Assembly (NCBI RefSeq): GCF_963966145.1
Contig: NC_091050.1
Coordinates: 5,766,001 to 5,830,000, forward strand
Direction: 5' to 3'
Source of the DNA: Tenebrio molitor
Lineage: Eukaryota; Arthropoda; Insecta; Coleoptera; Tenebrionidae
DNA length: 64,000 nucleotides
A model generated the notes under the pieces. The model worked only from the letters and a program-made list of their open reading frames with translations, ran no database searches and had not been told where the DNA came from. Shown here piece after piece: positions 51,996 to 61,505 of this stretch (its first letter is position 1; each line of letters opens with the position of its first letter). A program made the position numbers and the translations under genes.

Positions 51996-52115
51996 ACATA
52001 CCGAGGTGGGAAGTGTTTCATTCCTGTCGAGAGCTAAGATAGTTTACCAAGGCGTAGCCGAGGTGAGCTAATGCTCGAGACGGGAACGAAACACATTCCC
52101 ACCGAGGTTTGTATA
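51996..52115. repeat. Foldback hairpin 2
   Basis: Arms CGAGGTGGGAAGTGTTTCAT and the complement of ACGAAACACATTCCCACC pair across a centre with GGCGTAGCCGAGGTGAGC. About 35 bp of near-perfect stem. Confidence 0.75.
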
Positions 52116-52216
52116 CTATTTTATTCGGAATTATTACATTTTTAGCAAATAAACAATTAATTTGATGCTGTTTCACTGCTACTGTTTTCGACTTATAGTA
52201 AGTACGCCACTGGAAA

Positions 52217-52311
52217 AACCTTATAATAGGGCGGAAAGTGGCCTATTACTAACCAAGACAGGGAAGTAAAGATACAAAGGAATGGTTAACTTTCCGCCCT
52301 CGTATAAGGTT
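52217..52311. repeat. Foldback hairpin 3
   Basis: Arms AACCTTATAATAGGGCGGAA and TTCCGCCCTCGTATAAGGTT are almost exact complements, separated by about 50 bp. Confidence 0.75.
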
Positions 52312-52931
52312 AGGAATGTGCATATTACAATACGATTGCGAATAAAATATTTTTGTTAAAATATTTCGTAAAATGTTGTTACATAATTTGTTTAAACAAA
52401 AGGTGATTTTACGCAAAATACCATTTGTTTACAGAGATGTTAACTTCTTTCGTAAAAATTAAAACACCAGAAATTCTTATTTTAAATTTAAGTTAAATGT
52501 GTTACTTCATTAACATTTTAATTTTTTTTCAAGTCTGTTTGCATTTTCATTTCACACTTCCCAGATAAAATTAACTTTTATTGGATCTACTGATCATAGA
52601 CATGTATAGGTACAGTTATAATGTGTAATCATTTTTGAATTCTTGAACTGTTGGCGATAATTAACAAGAGAAAATATTTTCAATGATTATTATAAATCAC
52701 ATTTTCTCTGTCTTATCATGTTTTCTGTCGTCTTAAGTAAACGCTATTTGATTATTTAAAAATAATTAAAATAATCGCAAATAATTAAAAAGATAGGATT
52801 ACATATTAGGAGTACTATTTTTAAACATACCTATCAAATAAAAAAAAAAAAATTTTCTGCGTATCGTGTGGTCAAATACAATTCAGATCAGGAGTGCTTT
52901 GCAATGTCATTTGCTCTATTATGTGTATGTA

Positions 52932-53823
52932 CCGGGTGTTATGAAAGTCCACGTAATAAATTTAATCGCCAATAGAACTCTTTAAAATATGTAAACATTT
53001 TTCACGTACGAGTACATATTGATCTTTTTTAATCGTTTGTTTTTTTTTTTATTTTTTCTAACCCCCTATTTGACACTTCGCTCATGGAATAATCATTAAT
53101 TGAAACAGAAGAGTGATTGAAAATGTTTTTGTGCGATAAAAACTTCACAGTTTTTTTGTTGACTGCTGTTCTAGTACTAACAGTTTTTAGTGTTTTTCAT
53201 TGGAGTATTTTAATCGAGTAGTTTTTTTGTGCTTCGTTATTAATGGACACATGACCACATGAGCGAATATGATTCTTAGGATTCAAATTATATTTAATTT
53301 TAACTGTTTTGAATTTGTGGAAAAATGATAAATAAAAAAATGTTTTTTCACTACTAGTCTCAAAAGGCGTCATTATTGACTCTCGAACCGACCCCAGAAG
53401 TAGAATTTCTCTCCCAAGGTTAATAATAATTTTCATTATTAACCAAGGTCAATAATGAACAGCCGTCACCTAGTAACGAAAGATTTTCTTTGGTTAACGT
53501 AGACAGACGATTTTCAATTTTCATAGCAACCGTTGAAAAATGAGAACTCGGATCGTCGCATCGGACAAACAAATTTAATTAATAATTATTATTAGAAAGG
53601 GTTTTAACGGATCTAGTAGTGAAAAAAATAGTATATAAACCACGCTAGAGAAGACAATTTTAAGCCTCGCTTCTTTATTCCCCGAGAAGCGAAGCTTCTC
53701 GGGGAATAAACTACCTCGGCTTAAAAAAATGTCTTCTCTACCTTGGTGTATAATATACTATTATTTTAACGAGTCCTGTTGGTGGTTCAACTTATTACGT
53801 GGACTTCTATAACACCCTGTCTG
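52932..53823. mobile_element. Inverted-repeat element, ~890 bp
   Basis: Left end CGGGTGTTATGAAAGTCCAC and right end GTGGACTTCTATAACACCCT pair over about 28 bp; TA lies at both outer edges. Encloses foldback hairpin 4 and a second hairpin GGTTAATAATAA/ATTATTAACC. No transposase recognised. Confidence 0.6.
53648..53738. repeat. Foldback hairpin 4
   Basis: Perfect 17-bp stem TTTATTCCCCGAGAAGC with a three-base GAA loop (53674-53710), inside outer arms GAGAAGACA and TGTCTTCTC. Confidence 0.9.
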
Positions 53824-53940
53824 TACTCGTACATGTATCAAATGATAGTCCCATATTATAATTTTTTTAATAAGACAATGTAAAGGCGAATAAATAAAAA
53901 ATATGTATATGTATATGTTTTTTGTTGATCATATTGTTTA

Positions 53941-56900
53941 ATGACTGACGTATCAGAGATTTTGTAAGTAAGTTACATTCATTTTGATTGTAGACTGCAA
54001 GGTGATGGCCATCCTAGGGATTTATTTTAAAGAATTATCGAAATCTACTGTAACACCTGCACGTTTTCAAATCTGTTATACCACACATCGACATCGGCGG
54101 AAATTGATGCACTTTGTTACATGTGATTCATTAAAAAAAATTTTTTCAGTGAGAAATTTTTTGCATTTAGTAAGGACCAAGTTCGAGTGGTATTATTTAG
54201 AGAATGCGACTTTAGAGGTCGCAGACTTTTGTTTGATTCAAACTCAGTCACGAAAATCCCGGTCAGTTTCACAAAATCCGGTGAAATTATCAAGGCCCCA
54301 GAAGATGATAAATTTTCTGAGATTTCAAATGGATATGGTTATGTCGTAAGTAAAAGTCAACATCAAAGGTGTCCACTTTAAATTGGATAATTTAACAGTA
54401 CACAAAGCCTCAACCCGACTTCAACCAACTCGCGGAAATGGTGTTCGGATCGGTAGCAATGAGTTTTAGGGGAACATACTTCAAAATGCACAGTTTAGAG
54501 TCCCCGAACCGACTTATGTTTACGCAGGTAACTTTGTGATCGAAACGAGAAGATTGTGATTCAATAATTCATGTTGACAGGTGTTTTCTAGTCCTCGACT
54601 TGCAAGCCACGGTCGAGTTTCCGTTTCTAGTCGTAGTGATCCTCATAGCCTCGAACATTCCAAATTAGACGATTCGGGTGCCAGCAGTACGAATTCCATG
54701 AGCGAACATTTGTCAGTACATAGCACAGCTTCGGATACTGTTTTGGGTATTTAGTCAAACTCGACACGATACTGAATTACTAATAAAACGATAATCAGTT
54801 TGCAGACGTCATCACAGTACGCCTTTAGATGTTCCCGCTGCAAACAGTGTTTCAGTGTCAATTCCAAGTCTGATCGGGGATTCAGGTTGTTGCGGTGATC
54901 ACTCGTACACCAATGTCTGTAATGGGCCCCCATCTATGTGGGGATCGGTGTGTGGTGACAATGGTAACAAATCCAGGTAAAAGTACAACACACAAATTCT
55001 CAAAAACACTTTGAAGGTACCTCGACAATGTCATTGTCTTCCGGCAACTTGTACAAAAGATGGTTACGAAGAAACAGTACGTCACTGGAAAACTCAGGAC
55101 AGTCTCTTGCCAATTCGGGGTCGATCCAGGAGGGGGACAACGTGAGGTCTCACCACCGCGGCAGTAAACTGGGACTCGCGCTTATTCTGCACCTCACGTC
55201 TGGACAAGAAGAGTTAGTTTAATCACTTAAAGTAAAGAATAATAACAAAACAATTGCTAACATTTCGTTACGCTGAATGCGTGATGGCAACATTTTTACA
55301 CCGTTTTTAATCCTAGGGAGCTAAGTCAATTCCTCATGGAGCACGTGGCGCTTTTAGAGTCCATGCTGTGGCGAGCCCGTCAAGTAGTCGAAATTGCTTC
55401 CGTCAAGTTGCAAAATTTTACTTCTCTGATGGCGGAGATGGCACACTTCTCGGCCCAATACCTAGTCAATCTGCTCTCTGGTTCATACCTTTCCATGAAT
55501 TTGTGGCTGTCGCTGTCAAGTGGCTGTGATAATTACAACAGTATTAGTGCATTTAGTGCTTCAGTTAGTGATAGGAACGCACCGGTGTTCACACCAGAAC
55601 TGGTTGAATCGCAACGGGCAGATTTGAGTAGTTCTAATAGTTCGAATAGTTCGTGCAGCACTGGAATGTTGAAAGAAAACGACAGTAGTGGTGATTTTCA
55701 TTTGTTTAACTTTGCCAAGTTTTTAAAGACAGATCCGTTTAATATTAGAAAGAATTTATTCGGTGAGAGTAGAATTATAACGGCTGAGAAGTTCGTGCAG
55801 GACTTTTGTGAGCTATTAGAAGATGTTGACGTTAAGGATACCAACTTGTAAGTAGAGCCACGATACCATTTCCTTCATCAAACTTTCATCTGAAAAAAGT
55901 TAATTACATATTATAATATAAAATCAAATCAAATTAAAATTTTCAATCTAAGTAATTTTCTACTTTTATAATTTCCTATTTTATTTGAATAACAGTGTTT
56001 CATTGAGCGTTTGTAAAATGTAATATTACTTGCTTCTAGTTTTATGAGTACGCTGCTGACAGCCGTTTTGACGTACCATTTGGGCTGGGTGAACACTTGT
56101 CTACCTTCAACATCCAACACTGCTCTGCAATCTAGACATCCTTTTAACCCTCTCTGGGGTGAATTCAGCGATCTTTACGGAGCTGTAGGCCATCCAACAA
56201 AAATAGCTCAAACTATTATTACTGGAACCAATAAAAAGGATCTGATTTCGAAAATATTACTGTCTATGACATATTTTATCCGTTGCTGTGATGTAGATAG
56301 AAGAGTGCCAATACGTGCCGACGTTCAGGAAGAGAATCGCATGGTGGAAACAATTTGTCGTCAATACTCCTGCATTCCCAAAGAAAATTATAAAAAGTAC
56401 GAGGATCACTTGAAAGAAATTATGAATTGTAACAAAGATTTTTTTACTAATTGTAACAACAATAACAATTATTGTTACAAAAACAATGAGTTGGAAGTGT
56501 CTTTGAGAGAAAGTGTGCCAGTGTTGAAAAAATCGAGTGGACTGACTAAAACACAAACTTGTTTGGGAGATCTATCAAATTTGGTAAAAGAAGATGTTCC
56601 AGAATCTCGTTTTGACTCGAGTCTAACAGAACCACATACGTTGAAATACGAAAATAAATTCAAGTCTTTGTATCCTAACTTAGCAGCTGTTGACACGTTG
56701 GAAAACACTAAACACGAAAGCGCAATTCCGAGTAGCGACGAGATTATGAAAAAAGTTAATACATTATGTAGAGTTCCAAGTAGTACAGTTCTTTGTCATA
56801 TGGACAGGAAAATAAGCGATGGAATAGTTGAACACAGGAGTCAGCCTCACATTATTAACATGGAAAAACAAATGCGGAGCAATGATTTAAAATCTAACGT

Positions 56901-58848
56901 AGACATGTCAGGTTCTACAATTTCGAATGCACCTGAGAAAAATAGAGACGTGGTATTTGTTTTGGGTGAGGACGAGCAGCTTGTAGGAATTAAAAAAGAA
57001 AGTAAAACCGTCGATACCCCTCAAGAATCCAATTCGTGTATAAAACAAAGGCCAACATATTTAAATCTATCCAAACATTTACTTCAAGTTAAAAACAGTT
57101 CCTACAATAGCTTTCATGATTCTGATTTTACGGAGAATCTCGACAACTCTTTGATAAAACCAAGTACTTCATGGTCTCCATCCGCTGATAAACAAGTCGG
57201 AGAGCAGCCACAAAAAGCGAACGGTGAAAGCAGGAATACGTACTCGAAGAAACACCCACGCTCACAGAGTGAACCTCCTGACGACAGAAAATCAGAAGAT
57301 GCTAAAAAGAAATCGAAATATCGTTACTCAGGCGTAAAATTTAACTTGCAACAATATCCTCAGATCCTGTCAAATTATATGAAGAGTAAAAACGTGGAAA
57401 TTTCTAACTTGCACTTCGGTGACAAGAGCTTAAAGCTTGACGAGTTATCATCGTTGAGCGACACCATCATTTCGAAGTATCCAGAACTGGATGAAGATTA
57501 CGAAGAAGGGGAAGCACTGCAAACGCCATCAAATGCGTCTGAATTAGAATTTACCAGTGACTTGTTTGTGGCACCCTCCACTGCAAATCAAACAAAAGAA
57601 TCAAACGTAGATTCGCCGTTAAATTTATTATGTAGTCAGCACATACCAAATACAATAATTGAAGAATCGGAGAAAAATTGTGATGAAAACGTGAAGACTG
57701 TACGTAAATATTCAACTAGTTGCTCGTCTTACAAAATGAAAGTTACTAATCTACCTATGCCAAAGTAAGCGACCGTCTGTGTGTTTCACGAATTACGTTC
57801 TACATTTGCAGGTCGAAATTTTATAAATCTATGATTAATCCTGTCAGATATACTTCTTCATTGATGAGGGCAGCTAGTGACAGTTACATGCCTGATATGG
57901 TGCTCCAAGGACCAATTGTGCCAAAGCAAGATTGGGAGTCAAAATTAAAAAGTGATTTGGCTTTGGCAAGCCAACATTCCCTTATCGATCAGCCAGTAGA
58001 AGAGGCCGTGGCTGTCATTGCTAACACAGATACTTGGTTTGTACATTCGTAAGTATTATCAACTCTTTCTAGTTTGATTTAATCGCAGGGAAGTGCAGCT
58101 TATGTCCAGTCATACATTTCTAATAGACAAAGGGTCATCCGGTATCAGAATTGGAATGTCTCAGTTGGTTTCAAATATGTTGGAATCTCTACTGCAAATG
58201 TGGAAGCTGAAAGTCCCGCCCCATTTTGTGAGTATTACGTAGAGGTAAAGTCAAAACGAAACCTGACAGGGCGGAGCTTAGGATGCGGGCTCTCCAATTT
58301 ACGGCTGGCACTGGCGTATTACACAATCGTCAATTTAGGGGCAAAAACTTAACCAAAACTCAATTTTCTTCATCTGATGAAAGAAATTCTACACCGAGAT
58401 CTACTTTTGTTGTAGAACTTCTAATAGAATAATGAAAACTATCTTCATCTTCAGAACATTCCCGTAACACCTGTATAGCGTAAACAAAAGAAAAATGTTT
58501 TGACTCCGCTACTACGGAAGTTGGATTCAACTGATCTACAAATCCCACATTCGTCTTCTGCGCAAACCACGTGATGTCAAGTTTCGTTTTGACTTTAGCT
58601 CTACTGTTTATTTTATGTGATATTTTAATAAGTGATTTTAGTGCCTCATGCACATAGAGCAAACACTTCAAGAACTGTGTATGCGATCAAAGGCTCTTGC
58701 TGAACTCTTGTTGGCTACTGAATTTTGTAATATGGAACAGTTGACGTCTACACTCCATCTGGAAGTTAATGACGTGCCTTTGTTGTTGGCTGTAGCTTCT
58801 ACGCATTCGCCTCAAGTAACCCAAAAATATGGCCTCAGCTTTCAGTAA
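53941..58848 (+). CDS. FNIP: Folliculin-interacting protein (FNIP)
   Basis: Partner of folliculin; the complex acts at lysosomes as a GAP for RagC/D and binds AMPK and Hsp90. Coding exons: 53941-53963, 54150-54345, 54399-54527, 54581-54746, 54829-54963, 55017-55212, 55317-55847, 56040-57764, 57812-58048, 58089-58227, 58642-58848; 3684 bp, 1227 aa, all in frame. Landmarks: N-terminal longin-type part (about 15-120) with QVRVVLFRECDFRGRRLLFD and a conserved block PVSFTKSGEI; middle region LALILHLTSGQEEELSQFLM (about 270-300) and LLESMLWRARQVVE; a long Ser/Asn/Lys-rich linker in exon 8 (about 520-1030); and a DENN-like C-terminus with INPVRYTSSLMRAASDSYMP, GSSGIRIGMSQLVSNML and LQELCMRSKALAELLL. 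The 23-bp first exon (MTDVSEI) is inferred from its phase-2 GTAAGT donor and could be replaced by another upstream exon. At 58048 a strong GTAAGT was preferred over a GTTTGT 14 bp earlier in the same phase. Convergent with the dehydrogenase. Confidence 0.93.
58242..58601. mobile_element. MITE in the last FNIP intron, 360 bp
   Basis: Inverted ends share AAAGTCAAAACGAAAC; outer bases GAGG and the complement GAGC pair too. Flanked by TA on both sides. It makes up most of the 414-bp intron. The 103-codon antisense frame inside it is not convincing as a gene. Confidence 0.85.
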
Positions 58849-58891
58849 TATTTATTTTAACATTCAGAATACCCATATTTTATCCTTTGTA

Positions 58892-58897
58892 TTTATT
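58892..58897 (-). terminator. Polyadenylation signal of the dehydrogenase gene
   Basis: AATAAA on the minus strand, 67 bp past the dehydrogenase stop codon and inside the FNIP 3' UTR. Confidence 0.6.
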
Positions 58898-58936
58898 TTT
58901 ATTTTGTACATACATAGGCATTTTTAATTTATATGG

Positions 58937-58942
58937 AATAAA
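58937..58942 (+). terminator. Polyadenylation signal of FNIP
   Basis: AATAAA 88 bp past the FNIP stop codon. It lies 22 bp short of the dehydrogenase stop codon on the other strand, so the two 3' ends overlap. Confidence 0.7.
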
Positions 58943-58963
58943 ATTGTTAACTACATAATGATT

Positions 58964-60146
58964 TTAATAACCCTTGGTAAAATCTATGACAGCAGGGAGA
59001 GGTAAGTTTTTCTTGTATAAATTCAAGTTGGAACAAAATTGTTCTGCAACATCTTTCGCTCTAGTCATTCCTGACACATGTGGCGTAATAAATACCTAAA
59101 AGGAAAAATAATTTTATTGAAGAATAATTCATTATTTGTAAATTGTACTCGGTCCATTTTCCAAAGAGCACTACTTTCAGGTAAGGGTTCCACATCAAAT
59201 ACATCCAAAATGACGGCAGACAACCATTTATTATTTATCGCTCTAATTAATGAATCTTCAGATATAATGTTGCTTCTCCCGATATTAATCAATACGCTCT
59301 GTTTATCTACAACACAATTTGAAGAAAAATTGTATTGAAGAATAAACTGTTATACCTGCACAATTTTTCAAAATATCTTTCTCTAGTAAACCATTTGTTT
59401 CGTGTGTTTGTGGTAGTACGCTGACAATATAGTCACATTCAGTTAACATCAGTGGTAACGTTTCTTTTGTGTAGTATTTGGATATATGACAATAATCACC
59501 CTCAGTTGGCAATGTTAGTCGTCTGCCAAAGGCTAGTACTTCAGCACCTAGAAAATGCAACAGCTTTCCAACTGAAATTGCAGTCTAAGTTTTCAACAAG
59601 TTAGCTGTCTCATATGATGTACCTCGATTGCCAATATGACCCAAACCGAGTACACCCACTGTTAAATCTGAAATTGCGCGATAATCGGTTACCTTTCCTT
59701 CGCGGTGCCACTGTTGTTTTTGCTGATGATTTTTCAGTTCAAAAAAGTTTCTTTCGTGATTTACAATATTCGCTACCACATATTCACCCATGAGTTTTCC
59801 AAAGTGTTCGCCCGTAAATCGAGTCATTTGAAACGGTATTGGTTTTGAACTTTCAATTTGTGGAATAAGCTTGTCTATGCCTGCCCATGTTCCTTGAACC
59901 CACTTAGTGTTTGGTAATTCATACAAATAATTACACAGCAAGTCAAAGTCGGCTATTATTATTTCCGATTTTTTAAAAGATGAATCTTTCTCTAAGACAA
60001 TAATTAAATTCAGCATTATTGGTTGCTTGTAAATAAGCAGGTTTACCTGGATCATCAACATAATGAAAATTTACATTGGGTACTGCTTTTACTAATTCTT
60101 TTAATAAATTGGGAACCTTACTTAAAACAGGTACAGTTAGGGCCAT
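58964..60146 (-). CDS. D-isomer 2-hydroxyacid dehydrogenase, GhrA-like
   Basis: NAD(P)H-dependent reductase of 2-ketoacids such as glyoxylate and hydroxypyruvate. Coding exons: 60047-60146, 59623-59991, 59356-59571, 59149-59306, 58964-59095; 975 bp, 324 aa, in frame, the normal length of the family. Nucleotide-binding glycines are in GVLGLGHIGNRVG (about 146-158). Catalytic residues by family alignment: Arg239 (INIGRSN), Glu268 (DVFDVEPLPE), His287 (ITPHVSG). The segment RFTGEHFGKLMGEYVVANI with the following HREGKV matches the GhrA branch better than the GRHPR branch, in my reading. Substrate not determined. No signal peptide or peroxisomal SKL-type ending (it ends FTKGY). Tail-to-tail with FNIP, 115 bp between stop codons. 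Introns show it is a settled nuclear gene. Confidence 0.93.
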
Positions 60147-61505
60147 TCTTTTTAAAATGTTTCACTTTTGTCAAATCTACGGAACCACACACACATCACA
60201 TGCACTAATTCGTTTTAGCCTTGCTTATTTAGTACAGAACAGATGATGCGATCGTCATCCTACAATGTCAAATTCACGTGGTCCATGACCACCAGTGATT
60301 GGTCACAATGAATGAACCAATGGTTTAAAACTGGATCAGTCAATAATCCGAAATAGGAATTTAACAAATTTCAGATTTTTCATCTTCTCACCCAATGTAT
60401 TAACGCTTAATTATGCATTATTATACAACAGTTGGGATTTGTTTGTTTTTATCAGAATTGCACCAATATCTCTGCTCATATTTGCATTCCAGCAAAAAAT
60501 AATTAAGTCAAATTATGTAATAGTAATTTTAATTCCCATTTTTTTCCTTATAAACTATCACTTTCTAATTATTCGTATTGCATTACTGTGCGGCATAAAT
60601 TACTCGTATGAAGAAAATAAAAGTGTGGGTTCATTTATATTATTTAATTATCTATATGAACATTATAACAATAAATGAGAGAGCTACCATGCTATGATAC
60701 TTGTACACGTTGAATATGATGAAAACAGATCTAAAAATTCTAGCATTTTACTGCTAGGTACTTAAATGCAGATTCAAAAAATAAAAATAAATACGTAAGT
60801 CAGGACGACAATGTAAAAATTATAATAATAAATATCGATCAGACTTATACCACTATTTAACATACATGAATAAAAAAAAAGAAAATTAAAAAAAACACTA
60901 AAGTTTATTTACACACTTTTCACACTGCATCATTAAAAAAAAATCGTCTTGTTGCAAAAATCTAACTTATCGTATGTACAAATTGTAAAAAAAAATAAAG
61001 TCAAAAATATCAATACATTAATTGTAGGAAATGTACTGGAATAGTTGATAAAATCCCCTGACTGGAACAAAATCGAGACTAAATTTACAACAAATTTATA
61101 ATAGAAAATAAACAATTTTTCAATTTTAGTCGGGACGTTTTATCATCTTCACAGTGGTTCCGTAATTTTCCCGTGAAATTTTTTAGAAAACATTCGAGTC
61201 TCTCTGATGCATCTCTTTTAGCTTTTTAACCTTATTTTAAAATATTACAGTTTGATTACAATTTTCATCAAAAGTTTTAAGCTTACTAGCATAATTATAT
61301 CCTAAAAATATTCATTGTTATTAATATGGGAATACATAATATTTCATGAAGCGTAATTATTCAGTTCCATCAAACTAACTTCAAAGCAAATACTCATGAT
61401 CCATCGTTTACCTAGTCACTATAATAGTCAAGTTCAATTGTATCACAGTCCACCAAATACCCACAAATTTGTCACTAATTTTATACACTTAAGATTTGGT
61501 ATTAT
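60147..61505. other. Dehydrogenase promoter and Kismet-like 3' UTR
   Basis: Right after 60146 lies the dehydrogenase 5' flank. From about 60904 (minus-strand AATAAA) to 61505 is probably the 3' UTR of the Kismet-like gene. No other gene or element was seen. Confidence 0.5.
60904..60909 (-). terminator. Polyadenylation signal candidate of the Kismet-like gene
   Basis: AATAAA on the minus strand about 600 bp past the stop codon. Other AT-rich candidates occur nearby, so placement is tentative. Confidence 0.4.

Noticed and set aside
58360..58671. 103-codon antisense frame in the last FNIP intron
   Set aside because: It spans the interior and right arm of a MITE and part of a real FNIP exon on the opposite strand.
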